Shown: one piece after another, positions 42,801-47,280 of the stretch
Numbering within the stretch: the stretch's first letter is position 1
How the letters are laid out: the number at the start of each line of letters is the position of its first letter
Source of the DNA: Poseidonibacter lekithochrous
GTDB taxonomy: Bacteria; Campylobacterota; Campylobacteria; Campylobacterales; Arcobacteraceae
NCBI RefSeq assembly: GCF_013283835.1
Contig: NZ_CP054052.1
Coordinates: 3,286,001 to 3,350,000 of the forward strand
Direction: 5' to 3'
Length of the DNA stretch: 64,000 bases
Notes under the pieces: model-generated
The model's database searches: none
Seen by the model: the letters and a program-made list of their open reading frames with translations, nothing else
Told to the model about the DNA's origin: nothing
Made by a program: the position numbers and the translations under genes

Positions 42801-45365
42801 TGTAATTGGTGATGTTACATCTGCTGCTGGTTGATCAACGCTTACTGTATATGCTGTTGATGTTTCACCTTCAACAATTGTTTGTTCACCTGCAATTGAT
42901 ACTAAGGCTGTTTCAGTTGTTGGTTCTGTTGTATCTGGATCTTTATCATCTACAATTGTTGTATCTACACTATTAGCACCTGTTTTTGCTGCTATGTGCT
43001 CAAAGTTACTATCAGTGATAGCTCCAATAGTCATTGTAAATACTTCAGACCCTTCTGCTAATACATCATCTAGTGTTGTAATATTGAAATCAACTGAGTT
43101 AGATCCTGCTGGAATTGTTACACTTGCAACTTTTGTGAAGTCTTTTCCATCTGCTGCTACACCAGAATATGTAATCTCTACTGTAATTGGTGATGTTACA
43201 TCTGCTGCTGGTTGATCAACGCTTACTGTATATGCTGTTGATGTTTCACCTTCAACAATTGTTTGTTCACCTGCAATTGATACTAAGGCTGTTTCAGTTG
43301 TTGGTTCTGTTGTATCTGGATCTTTATCATCTACAATTGTTGTATCTACACTATTAGCACCTGTTTTTGCTGCTATGTGCTCAAAGTTACTATCAGTGAT
43401 AGCTCCAATAGTCATTGTAAATACTTCAGACCCTTCTGCTAATACATCATCTAGTGTTGTAATATTGAAATCAACTGAGTTAGATCCTGCTGGAATTGTT
43501 ACACTTGCAACTTTTGTGAAGTCTTTTCCATCTGCTGCTACACCAGAATATGTAATCTCTACTGTAATTGGTGATGTTACATCTGCTGCTGGTTGATCAA
43601 CGCTTACTGTATATGCTGTTGATGTTTCACCTTCAACAATTGTTTGTTCACCTGCAATTGATACTAAGGCTGTTTCAGTTGTTGGTTCTGTTGTATCTGG
43701 ATCTTTATCATCTACAATTGTTGTATCTACACTATTAGCACCTGTTTTTGCTGCTATGTGCTCAAAGTTACTATCAGTGATAGCTCCAATAGTCATTGTA
43801 AATACTTCAGACCCTTCTGCTAATACATCATCTAGTGTTGTAATATTGAAATCAACTGAGTTAGATCCTGCTGGAATTGTTACACTTGCAACTTTTGTGA
43901 AGTCTTTTCCATCTGCTGCTACACCAGAATATGTAATCTCTACTGTAATTGGTGATGTTACATCTGCTGCTGGTTGATCAACGCTTACTGTATATGCTGT
44001 TGATGTTTCACCTTCAACAATTGTTTGTTCACCTGCAATTGATACTAAGGCTGTATCTTCTGATGTAATAATATTATTATCAGAAATTGAAGAAGTACCT
44101 GATGCAGTTGTATTAGAAGTAAGTCCTGAAGATAAAGTACCTTCTAAATCAAATGTTTCTAAGGGTTCTTTTAATGCATCATTTAAAGTTTTTACTCTTA
44201 CTTGAACCGAAATATCTCCTGCTGGAATCGTTACAGTAGAAGAATCTACCCATGAACCATTTACTAAAATTTCTGTCTGAGGAAGATAATCATTTGAAGT
44301 AGCACTTCCATCTTTAGTTGCTAATGAAATTGTAATATCTCTGGCACTTGCACTATCTAAATCAACAGTAAATACAGCATATTCACCTTCAATAACTTCA
44401 ACACCTTGAATGCTAAAAGCAGGTAAATTAGTATCTATAATCGTCCCTGTAGCTTGACCATCTGTAATAGTAGCATTAATAGGAGCATCTAAATTAATTA
44501 GTAAGTTTTCTGAGATTTCATAAATATTGTCATTATTAACTGGAATATTTATTGTTTTTGAAACTTCCCCAGGTAAAAATATAATTGAACCAGCTGAAGC
44601 AGTATAATCAAGTCCAGATAAGGCTGTTCCATCTAAAGTAGAATAATTAACTAAAACTGTATTTGTAGTAGCTTGGTCTAAAGTAATAACAAAAGAAATT
44701 TGTCCTGCTGTTTCATTAACAGTAGAATCAGAAATAGAAATAGTAGGGATAACAGGTGTACCGTCTGTTTCAATACCAGTAGAAGAGATTGATTCTGGTA
44801 GGTTAACCCAAGAATCAGAAGTAGCAATAGGAGATAAAGGATCATCAATGTTTCCAAAGATAGTATTAAAAGTAGACCCATCAGAATTAGTGTCACCACC
44901 AGCATCAGGACCAGCTGCTGCTGCACCTAATGAACCAACTAAAGATTCAAAACTAGTAATTAAAGATAAACTATCATCCCCATCAACACCTAATTCAATA
45001 GGTTTTGAAGATAAAAGTGCTAACTGATCTAAAATTTCACTACCATTAAATGCAGTATTCTCCATAATAGTATCAAGAGACTCATCATCAACATTTTTAT
45101 TGATAATTACAGCCGTTGGACTATCCATACCAGGAATATTATCCTGAAGATGAGGAACAATTCCATTTAGTACAACTTGCACTGATTTACCATCAATGTT
45201 GAATACAAGAACTATAGATTCTTGATCATCTTTGAAGTTTAATACATAATTTGTGAAGCCATTAGAGAATACATATTGTTCTCCTTTTGCTACTGTGAAT
45301 TCTAAATCTTTGTTTAGTTCAACAACCTTAATTGAGCCATTTTCAAGTTTTATCGTAAGTTTCAT
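21801..45365 (-). CDS. Giant repetitive type I-secreted adhesin (LapA/BapA-like)
   Basis: 7,854 residues, roughly 0.8 MDa. N-terminal module (1-150) with GAAAAG at about 147-152, resembling a LapG-type di-alanine cleavage site. Two Calx-beta-like domains (about 205-430). About 40 tandem 127-residue Calx-beta-like repeats (about 437-5505). A von Willebrand A domain (about 5670-5860) with MIDAS motif DTSGSMG. Calx-beta and Ig-like domains. Seven ITxLxDGGYVVxW repeats (about 6340-6760). A cadherin-like domain (about 6760-6845). A PA14 domain (about 7010-7175). A C-terminal region ending in NYNVYTGLGANSTVKLLI and DI. No Sec signal and no GGxGxDxxx RTX nonapeptides. The ATG has AAGGA 6 nt upstream. 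It is last in the TolC-ABC-HlyD operon direction. Expected on the cell surface, anchored in the outer-membrane pore, mediating attachment or biofilm formation. Confidence 0.93.
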   Translation of the reverse strand: MKLTIKLENGSIKVVELNKDLEFTVAKGEQYVFSNGFTNYVLNFKDDQESIVLVFNIDGKSVQVVLNGIVPHLQDNIPGMDSPTAVIINKNVDDESLDTIMENTAFNGSEILDQLALLSSKPIELGVDGDDSLSLITSFESLVGSLGAAAAGPDAGGDTNSDGSTFNTIFGNIDDPLSPIATSDSWVNLPESISSTGIETDGTPVIPTISISDSTVNETAGQISFVITLDQATTNTVLVNYSTLDGTALSGLDYTASAGSIIFLPGEVSKTINIPVNNDNIYEISENLLINLDAPINATITDGQATGTIIDTNLPAFSIQGVEVIEGEYAVFTVDLDSASARDITISLATKDGSATSNDYLPQTEILVNGSWVDSSTVTIPAGDISVQVRVKTLNDALKEPLETFDLEGTLSSGLTSNTTASGTSSISDNNIITSEDTALVSIAGEQTIVEGETSTAYTVSVDQPAADVTSPITVEITYSGVAADGKDFTKVASVTIPAGSNSVDFNITTLDDVLAEGSEVFTMTIGAITDSNFEHIAAKTGANSVDTTIVDDKDPDTTEPTTETALVSIAGEQTIVEGETSTAYTVSVDQPAADVTSPITVEITYSGVAADGKDFTKVASVTIPAGSNSVDFNITTLDDVLAEGSEVFTMTIGAITDSNFEHIAAKTGANSVDTTIVDDKDPDTTEPTTETALVSIAGEQTIVEGETSTAYTVSVDQPAADVTSPITVEITYSGVAADGKDFTKVASVTIPAGSNSVDFNITTLDDVLAEGSEVFTMTIGAITDSNFEHIAAKTGANSVDTTIVDDKDPDTTEPTTETALVSIAGEQTIVEGETSTAYTVSVDQPAADVTSPITVEITYSGVAADGKDFTKVASVTIPAGSNSVDFNITTLDDVLAEGSEVFTMTIGAITDSNFEHIAAKTGANSVDTTIVDDKDPDTTEPTTETALVSIAGEQTIVEGETSTAYTVSVDQPAADVTSPITVEITYSGVAADGKDFTKVASVTIPAGSNSVDFNITTLDDVLAEGSEVFTMTIGAITDSNFEHIAAKTGANSVDTTIVDDKDPDTTEPTTETALVSIAGEQTIVEGETSTAYTVSVDQPAADVTSPITVEITYSGVAADGKDFTKVASVTIPAGSNSVDFNITTLDDVLAEGSEVFTMTIGAITDSNFEHIAAKTGANSVDTTIVDDKDPDTTEPTTETALVSIAGEQTIVEGETSTAYTVSVDQPAADVTSPITVEITYSGVAADGKDFTKVASVTIPAGSNSVDFNITTLDDVLAEGSEVFTMTIGAITDSNFEHIAAKTGANSVDTTIVDDKDPDTTEPTTETALVSIAGEQTIVEGETSTAYTVSVDQPAADVTSPITVEITYSGVAADGKDFTKVASVTIPAGSNSVDFNITTLDDVLAEGSEVFTMTIGAITDSNFEHIAAKTGANSVDTTIVDDKDPDTTEPTTETALVSIAGEQTIVEGETSTAYTVSVDQPAADVTSPITVEITYSGVAADGKDFTKVASVTIPAGSNSVDFNITTLDDVLAEGSEVFTMTIGAITDSNFEHIAAKTGANSVDTTIVDDKDPDTTEPTTETALVSIAGEQTIVEGETSTAYTVSVDQPAADVTSPITVEITYSGVAADGKDFTKVASVTIPAGSNSVDFNITTLDDVLAEGSEVFTMTIGAITDSNFEHIAAKTGANSVDTTIVDDKDPDTTEPTTETALVSIAGEQTIVEGETSTAYTVSVDQPAADVTSPITVEITYSGVAADGKDFTKVASVTIPAGSNSVDFNITTLDDVLAEGSEVFTMTIGAITDSNFEHIAAKTGANSVDTTIVDDKDPDTTEPTTETALVSIAGEQTIVEGETSTAYTVSVDQPAADVTSPITVEITYSGVAADGKDFTKVASVTIPAGSNSVDFNITTLDDVLAEGSEVFTMTIGAITDSNFEHIAAKTGANSVDTTIVDDKDPDTTEPTTETALVSIAGEQTIVEGETSTAYTVSVDQPAADVTSPITVEITYSGVAADGKDFTKVASVTIPAGSNSVDFNITTLDDVLAEGSEVFTMTIGAITDSNFEHIAAKTGANSVDTTIVDDKDPDTTEPTTETALVSIAGEQTIVEGETSTAYTVSVDQPAADVTSPITVEITYSGVAADGKDFTKVASVTIPAGSNSVDFNITTLDDVLAEGSEVFTMTIGAITDSNFEHIAAKTGANSVDTTIVDDKDPDTTEPTTETALVSIAGEQTIVEGETSTAYTVSVDQPAADVTSPITVEITYSGVAADGKDFTKVASVTIPAGSNSVDFNITTLDDVLAEGSEVFTMTIGAITDSNFEHIAAKTGANSVDTTIVDDKDPDTTEPTTETALVSIAGEQTIVEGETSTAYTVSVDQPAADVTSPITVEITYSGVAADGKDFTKVASVTIPAGSNSVDFNITTLDDVLAEGSEVFTMTIGAITDSNFEHIAAKTGANSVDTTIVDDKDPDTTEPTTETALVSIAGEQTIVEGETSTAYTVSVDQPAADVTSPITVEITYSGVAADGKDFTKVASVTIPAGSNSVDFNITTLDDVLAEGSEVFTMTIGAITDSNFEHIAAKTGANSVDTTIVDDKDPDTTEPTTETALVSIAGEQTIVEGETSTAYTVSVDQPAADVTSPITVEITYSGVAADGKDFTKVASVTIPAGSNSVDFNITTLDDVLAEGSEVFTMTIGAITDSNFEHIAAKTGANSVDTTIVDDKDPDTTEPTTETALVSIAGEQTIVEGETSTAYTVSVDQPAADVTSPITVEITYSGVAADGKDFTKVASVTIPAGSNSVDFNITTLDDVLAEGSEVFTMTIGAITDSNFEHIAAKTGANSVDTTIVDDKDPDTTEPTTETALVSIAGEQTIVEGETSTAYTVSVDQPAADVTSPITVEITYSGVAADGKDFTKVASVTIPAGSNSVDFNITTLDDVLAEGSEVFTMTIGAITDSNFEHIAAKTGANSVDTTIVDDKDPDTTEPTTETALVSIAGEQTIVEGETSTAYTVSVDQPAADVTSPITVEITYSGVAADGKDFTKVASVTIPAGSNSVDFNITTLDDVLAEGSEVFTMTIGAITDSNFEHIAAKTGANSVDTTIVDDKDPDTTEPTTETALVSIAGEQTIVEGETSTAYTVSVDQPAADVTSPITVEITYSGVAADGKDFTKVASVTIPAGSNSVDFNITTLDDVLAEGSEVFTMTIGAITDSNFEHIAAKTGANSVDTTIVDDKDPDTTEPTTETALVSIAGEQTIVEGETSTAYTVSVDQPAADVTSPITVEITYSGVAADGKDFTKVASVTIPAGSNSVDFNITTLDDVLAEGSEVFTMTIGAITDSNFEHIAAKTGANSVDTTIVDDKDPDTTEPTTETALVSIAGEQTIVEGETSTAYTVSVDQPAADVTSPITVEITYSGVAADGKDFTKVASVTIPAGSNSVDFNITTLDDVLAEGSEVFTMTIGAITDSNFEHIAAKTGANSVDTTIVDDKDPDTTEPTTETALVSIAGEQTIVEGETSTAYTVSVDQPAADVTSPITVEITYSGVAADGKDFTKVASVTIPAGSNSVDFNITTLDDVLAEGSEVFTMTIGAITDSNFEHIAAKTGANSVDTTIVDDKDPDTTEPTTETALVSIAGEQTIVEGETSTAYTVSVDQPAADVTSPITVEITYSGVAADGKDFTKVASVTIPAGSNSVDFNITTLDDVLAEGSEVFTMTIGAITDSNFEHIAAKTGANSVDTTIVDDKDPDTTEPTTETALVSIAGEQTIVEGETSTAYTVSVDQPAADVTSPITVEITYSGVAADGKDFTKVASVTIPAGSNSVDFNITTLDDVLAEGSEVFTMTIGAITDSNFEHIAAKTGANSVDTTIVDDKDPDTTEPTTETALVSIAGEQTIVEGETSTAYTVSVDQPAADVTSPITVEITYSGVAADGKDFTKVASVTIPAGSNSVDFNITTLDDVLAEGSEVFTMTIGAITDSNFEHIAAKTGANSVDTTIVDDKDPDTTEPTTETALVSIAGEQTIVEGETSTAYTVSVDQPAADVTSPITVEITYSGVAADGKDFTKVASVTIPAGSNSVDFNITTLDDVLAEGSEVFTMTIGAITDSNFEHIAAKTGANSVDTTIVDDKDPDTTEPTTETALVSIAGEQTIVEGETSTAYTVSVDQPAADVTSPITVEITYSGVAADGKDFTKVASVTIPAGSNSVDFNITTLDDVLAEGSEVFTMTIGAITDSNFEHIAAKTGANSVDTTIVDDKDPDTTEPTTETALVSIAGEQTIVEGETSTAYTVSVDQPAADVTSPITVEITYSGVAADGKDFTKVASVTIPAGSNSVDFNITTLDDVLAEGSEVFTMTIGAITDSNFEHIAAKTGANSVDTTIVDDKDPDTTEPTTETALVSIAGEQTIVEGETSTAYTVSVDQPAADVTSPITVEITYSGVAADGKDFTKVASVTIPAGSNSVDFNITTLDDVLAEGSEVFTMTIGAITDSNFEHIAAKTGANSVDTTIVDDKDPDTTEPTTETALVSIAGEQTIVEGETSTAYTVSVDQPAADVTSPITVEITYSGVAADGKDFTKVASVTIPAGSNSVDFNITTLDDVLAEGSEVFTMTIGAITDSNFEHIAAKTGANSVDTTIVDDKDPDTTEPTTETALVSIAGEQTIVEGETSTAYTVSVDQPAADVTSPITVEITYSGVAADGKDFTKVASVTIPAGSNSVDFNITTLDDVLAEGSEVFTMTIGAITDSNFEHIAAKTGANSVDTTIVDDKDPDTTEPTTETALVSIAGEQTIVEGETSTAYTVSVDQPAADVTSPITVEITYSGVAADGKDFTKVASVTIPAGSNSVDFNITTLDDVLAEGSEVFTMTIGAITDSNFEHIAAKTGANSVDTTIVDDKDPDTTEPTTETALVSIAGEQTIVEGETSTAYTVSVDQPAADVTSPITVEITYSGVAADGKDFTKVASVTIPAGSNSVDFNITTLDDVLAEGSEVFTMTIGAITDSNFEHIAAKTGANSVDTTIVDDKDPDTTEPTTETALVSIAGEQTIVEGETSTAYTVSVDQPAADVTSPITVEITYSGVAADGKDFTKVASVTIPAGSNSVDFNITTLDDVLAEGSEVFTMTIGAITDSNFEHIAAKTGANSVDTTIVDDKDPDTTEPTTETALVSIAGEQTIVEGETSTAYTVSVDQPAADVTSPITVEITYSGVAADGKDFTKVASVTIPAGSNSVDFNITTLDDVLAEGSEVFTMTIGAITDSNFEHIAAKTGANSVDTTIVDDKDPDTTEPTTETALVSIAGEQTIVEGETSTAYTVSVDQPAADVTSPITVEITYSGVAADGKDFTKVASVTIPAGSNSVDFNITTLDDVLAEGSEVFTMTIGAITDSNFEHIAAKTGANSVDTTIVDDKDPDTTEPTTETALVSIAGEQTIVEGETSTAYTVSVDQPAADVTSPITVEITYSGVAADGKDFTKVASVTIPAGSNSVDFNITTLDDVLAEGSEVFTMTIGAITDSNFEHIAAKTGANSVDTTIVDNDSLSMNIDSVQVDEDALLGTDDLDNYDPDIKEFTGSLGLNVENVAEVNLMFEGGQSTSLTSKGEMIDINYSNNNETIKGVSKDGREIFEITLDESTGEYTFKLKDVVDHPDVTSEDLISNIDFNVIAVRGSDITASKINISIADDIPTANTVVIDADSQYTETTTNIVIGIDTSGSMGTTKMNLAKEAAIKLIEKYEQMGNVNVKVVEFNTNASATTWFTDSQSAKDSINGLSAGGYTNYEDTLRQTIDTFDTNSDPKPSADQDIFYMLSDGDPTKGDMNGSDGISGIVPEWKTFAENNFDDVYSIGIGTNVDLDGNSRGSLDQIADVANGHDTFVVKNVNELTDELLATIVNVNGVLVINTGGNELDFSFGADGPADGSGPKLDGGKLSFTWGDGDLSDGSGVIINNGDGTGPNLVWTVFNNGKVILGKDATSGQILVKIEANNVNSDNPTYEVTQFVPNTGITKVEVPFTVVDGDGDGATANLSIDIDSNFKAFVKLSGDSTVAEANGATLEHTLSLVDQNGTAINLREGQVVTVELKYENDSTESNDFTSAKTVTAVITGTAGGVNTVQIINNIQNDSVYEGDESYTLSIESISSNVAGLGTIFAHETNGVKDSVTGTITDEFDNIKAEVSIVDSDDINTVVDASSGTVETAKITGAINFGDTITKLVVTNGSQKVEIDPANVTVQPDGTFTIENVDVSTLNDGVLTVELEVQNSSGNTASDTDTVSKDTISEISITSASIDHMTGLASGTVTDVEPGRTISIKFIDDGGYEVRTTTTVKPDGTWEISEDVSSLTHGNIKIGVFVNDNAGNPGQTCEEDIGVLNTVIANDDYGKDVEQGEIVIAKAVNADQGTPDITYLEDGGYVVVWEEVNGASYNGAEYNNDTESTQWATRENHDIFSQRFDKDGEPVGDAIQVNTHDARDQHDANVTALPNGRYLVTWTSDDDYINVDNYDNSSRYIKARIYDEHNNPVCNEFTVARAEYDPIVGLPDGGFIVTWSADARHNNTDQGAQDNPIHSDVHDGSEYGVFGQRYDEFGNAMGDKFQINTHTLNDQMDSDITLDSNGDVVITWQSENQDGSSYGIYTQKFELTSNGVTKVGDEKQVNTTTNGSQTDPEITALTDGKAVITWESGTDVYAQILDENGAKVGMELDVTTSSGVQSNPVVTAISTGFIITWQSNENGNHDIYSQRFNSSGSEIGDKVKVNSSDISDQVEPTITTLSDGGYIIAWQNGDNISAQRFNADGTTYKVNSLDLDEDTSITIDVADLMANDTDPESHNFKITAVSNAQNGTVVLNDTNNDGTYDSVTFTPNEDYNGPATFVYTLTDEKGAVDTATVHLDVKPKGEPSVFVGTLCDADVKGHDITVNEGEDAILAVRVSGAEAGTTLSLTLSDGTALNTVDYNSTFYYAFVSDSTDMNNITWIEYTGAVNVPEDSSRLIVKTVTVDDSNDEVNELYNLTATLSTGETNTGTVTIVDNDEPGTPPEANDRHIDLDCSTDTYTAGLKSEYYGVDSQIHNLTEFKAIVSANDPDATFTATNINYGYGTGSVGLGTNLQTFLKGDASSLSNDPADSSDAGIKLYGKVFLAAGTYNFKVYSDDGYDIKVNGQNVADFESNQSPGTKVHDEFTIAEDGYYDIEMLWWDQGGAYVFQPQISSDGGATYKFLDSSMLFTEDTSSNDETAIEFKMEDFVSDVEDDASSTIVKIRIDSLPEDGVLTVNGTAVKVGDIYDETAVIKYTANSNIEDTLYGTTADSGTLAEWGTITNGVITTADGNATIKAYNNGVIGEVGFSSENNNNSHDGLGLGVVSPDGDDDQIEGSSGEKLVVEFKEIVTNAEIGLSSLGTYFTSDSIDSKAHWVAFKNGVEVASGDVQQSTGDSNDTTNSFKIDTEFDKIEFTSVSTLNANYSIQYMNIDYKVDDSFDYVAIDSDNRESESAKVTIDLETTGCTIRDHSAESTDLSLVLGQATVIDGGSRDLPDVTQTHPIGVVLGDQKGDSNIYGSTPSDYDESYSKLLNFGIENAGKTVTLSMDVTINGSWNYGSGYYDDNWSVFVNSEQKAIYKYSSDNGSNPDDYTEVTNNGVTQYRYGNSGENSNISNFTHTTIPIVVTLNAQGKANVVLAASSTEKAEKVTINSITSVLDGGVEELPDTYVYPIDIAAVLSDTDGSETLTVRLEGVPSSAVFTSSMTLTDKGNGIWEIEIPAGQKSIDADITMRISESDNDFNLVAIAKSTESENSSETETMTFSDETIDLESIAKPSYEIDTLDLENNIRQTISLDLDDVIDLTDSDNELVIKGDLSDKVDLDNTEWTNSGTQEIDGSNYNVYTGLGANSTVKLLIDDDIEITPDI
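28851..44054 (-). repeat. Tandem array, about 40 copies of a 381-bp unit inside the adhesin gene
   Basis: The 381-bp period (127 codons) repeats for 15,204 bp, i.e. 39.9 units. Homology stops at ATCTACAATT on the left and at GATACTAAGGCTGT on the right; the last unit lacks the short PDTTEPTTE linker. All 40 antisense reading frames are also identical, so silent changes are absent at least over that 222-bp part of each unit. Five 60-base rows I counted average about 37% G+C, richer than the surrounding DNA. Each unit encodes one Calx-beta-like domain (ALVSIAGEQTIVEGETSTAY near its start). Confidence 0.97.
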
Positions 45366-45388
45366 TTGTTATCCTTAGTTTCTGCTTC

Positions 45389-45565
45389 TTATATATCTAC
45401 TACAATTTCTTTATTTATAAATAATTTAACCAATGCTTTATCACCAGTACCGTGATAAACATCATACATTTTGCTATCTAGAATCTCAGACTTATCTTTG
45501 ATCCATTCATTGCTATGCGTGTCAATTATATTTGCTACCATTTTTTTGTCATTTTTATCTATCAT
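45389..45565 (-). CDS. 58-residue protein resembling the C-terminus of the giant adhesin
   Basis: The frame starts at an ATG at 45565 with AAGG 6 nt upstream and ends at 45389, 23 bases before the adhesin start. Its last 38 residues align with the last 40 of the adhesin: EW...D...Y-VY-G-G....VKL-I...I...DI (Y-DVYHGTG against Y-NVYTGLG, VKLFI against VKLLI), 15 identities with one two-residue gap. The shared segment is where a type I secretion signal would lie. It may be a free-standing secreted mini-substrate, a regulator or plug of the exporter, or a relic of a duplicated adhesin end. I know of no named family. It is intact and has normal translation signals. Confidence 0.75.
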   Translation of the reverse strand: MIDKNDKKMVANIIDTHSNEWIKDKSEILDSKMYDVYHGTGDKALVKLFINKEIVVDI

Positions 45566-45607
45566 TTTAAACCTTGTTTTAGAAAAAAATATCTTAAGTA
45601 TATAAAT

Positions 45608-45613
45608 ATTATA
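45608..45613 (-). promoter_or_regulatory. Possible promoter -10 for the mini-gene and adhesin gene
   Basis: TATAAT on the minus strand, 43 bases before the mini-gene start, with no good -35 at 17 bp. It lies between the hairpin after the HlyD gene and the mini-gene. If active it would allow the adhesin to be expressed separately from its exporter. The rest of 45566-45710 shows nothing else I recognise. Confidence 0.4.
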
Positions 45614-45701
45614 GGAATAAAGTCTCTAAAAAGTTTTTATAGGAGGAAATAATAAAGAAATTTATCATTTCTTTTAATAATTTAGTAAGTTTTTTTATTA
45701 G

Positions 45702-45733
45702 TGATGAAAAATAAGTTAATTTTACTAACTTAT
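45702..45733 (-). terminator. Probable terminator after the HlyD-family gene
   Basis: An 8-bp stem, ATAAGTTA (45711-45718) with TAACTTAT (45726-45733), and a 7-nt loop, followed on the minus strand by TTTTCATC. The HlyD stop codon lies inside the stem. It would separate exporter transcription from adhesin transcription. Confidence 0.6.
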
Positions 45734-47274
45734 CTTTCGTGTAGAGAGTCTTGTTTTACTTTAAGTATTGGTTTTAATAAGAAGTCTAAAATAGTCTTTT
45801 TCCCAGTTACGATATCAACACTAGCAACCATTCCTGGGATAATTGGTAATCTTATTCCTTGTCTTTCAAGGTAGTTTTTGTCAGTTTTAACTAAAACCCT
45901 ATAATAACTTTTACCTTCTTTTGATTCTTTATCAACAATACTATCTGCTGATATTTCAATAATTTTACCATCTAATCCACCATAAATTGAAAAATCATAT
46001 GCTGTTATTTTAATAATGGCTTTTTGGCTAGGATTAATAAAAGCAATATCTTTAGGATCAATCTTAGCTTCAACAACTAAGGCATCACTTAAAGGTACAA
46101 TTTCTATTAATTCCATTCCTGATTGAACAACTCCACCAATAGTATTCAGATTTAATTGTTTAACAATTCCATCAACAGGAGAAGTAATAACTGTTCTTGC
46201 AACCTTATCTTCATCCCCTACTAATTTTGCTTCAAATCTATTAATTTGACTTAATGTCTGTTGCAATTCATTTGAAGCTTCTGCTCTAAAAGTATTTATC
46301 CTCTCAGAAATTCTATGTTTTGCTTCTGCTATTGCATAAGTAGATCTAGAAATAGATAATCTAGCTGTTTCTAAATCACCTCTTGTTTGGGTATGTTCTT
46401 TTTCAATATTTAATAAATCGTATTTAGATTTAATCCCTCTTGCTACAAGTTTTTTTATAGTTTTTCTTTGTTCAATAATAAACTTTAAACTTTGCTCAAG
46501 TTTTCTAATATTACTTTCTATCTCTTTTTGTTCTTGAATTTTTTGATTTAATTGAGTATCAAGAACTCTAACTGACGATTTTAATTCTCTAAATTTATTT
46601 TCTAGAAAAAGCATTTCTGAAAGGTCATATCTTGAAGGATCTTCAATAACTTTTTTATCAAACTTTACTTTTGGTAAAGGTTTATTTATTTCTATATTTG
46701 ATTCTATTACAAGTCTAGTTTTTAAAGCTAAAAGAGAATAATACTCTTGTAAACTTTCTTCTAATGTAGCTTGAAACCTTGTAGTATCAATCTTCATTAA
46801 AGAGTCACCTTTTTTTACTGTTTGTCCTTCTTTTACAGATATCTCAGAAATAATACCACCATCTAAAGATTGAACCGTTTGAATTTTATCAGTTGGGATA
46901 ACTTTACCATTTCCTCTTGCTAATTCATCAATTTGAGCAAAAGTAGCCCATAATAAAAATGATATGAAAATACCAACTACTAATAAAAAAACATAATTAG
47001 CTCGACTAGAAGGTTCTTCATTAGATGCAGAATAACTTGAATAAACAAAATCTAAATCTTCTTCTTCATTAGATAAGCCATATAATCTTCTTACCCAATT
47101 AAAAAAACCTCTTTTTTTTACCTTTTTTACCTCTTCAACAGAATCATCATCATTTTGAGTTAAAGTATCTTCTAGTTTTTTTTCTTCAGTAGTTTTAGTA
47201 CTTGAAGAATCAACATCAACAATAGTTAAATGATCTGGATTTTCAATTATTTCTTCTTTTTTTTCAATATCCAT
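45730..47274 (-). CDS. Type I secretion membrane fusion protein (HlyD/LapC family)
   Basis: 514 residues. An acidic cytoplasmic N-terminus of about 90 residues, longer than in typical HlyD proteins, precedes one membrane helix (about 93-112: YVFLLVVGIFISFLLWATF). A lipoyl/barrel-sandwich half follows (GNGKVIPTDKIQTVQSLDGG, KEGQTVKKGD), then a long coiled-coil hairpin (about 180-350) and the closing half (VIIS-like TSPVDGIVKQLNLNT, IPGMVASVDI). It bridges the inner-membrane ABC exporter and the TolC-like pore. Encoded six bases after the ABC gene. Confidence 0.93.
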   Translation of the reverse strand: MDIEKKEEIIENPDHLTIVDVDSSSTKTTEEKKLEDTLTQNDDDSVEEVKKVKKRGFFNWVRRLYGLSNEEEDLDFVYSSYSASNEEPSSRANYVFLLVVGIFISFLLWATFAQIDELARGNGKVIPTDKIQTVQSLDGGIISEISVKEGQTVKKGDSLMKIDTTRFQATLEESLQEYYSLLALKTRLVIESNIEINKPLPKVKFDKKVIEDPSRYDLSEMLFLENKFRELKSSVRVLDTQLNQKIQEQKEIESNIRKLEQSLKFIIEQRKTIKKLVARGIKSKYDLLNIEKEHTQTRGDLETARLSISRSTYAIAEAKHRISERINTFRAEASNELQQTLSQINRFEAKLVGDEDKVARTVITSPVDGIVKQLNLNTIGGVVQSGMELIEIVPLSDALVVEAKIDPKDIAFINPSQKAIIKITAYDFSIYGGLDGKIIEISADSIVDKESKEGKSYYRVLVKTDKNYLERQGIRLPIIPGMVASVDIVTGKKTILDFLLKPILKVKQDSLHER

Positions 47275-47280
47275 AATTAC

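Noticed and set aside
28897-43977. Forty identical 73-codon plus-strand frames inside the repeat array
   Set aside because: They are antisense shadows of the repeated adhesin unit, have no ribosome binding site, and repeat only because the unit does.
28851-44054. Regular repeat as a possible CRISPR array or satellite DNA
   Set aside because: The period is 381 bp with no unique spacers and one continuous reading frame encoding a Calx-beta-like domain.
44678-44926. Leucine-rich 82-codon minus-strand frame inside the adhesin gene
   Set aside because: Out-of-frame shadow of the N-terminal adhesin region without translation signals; the adhesin frame is clearly the coding one.
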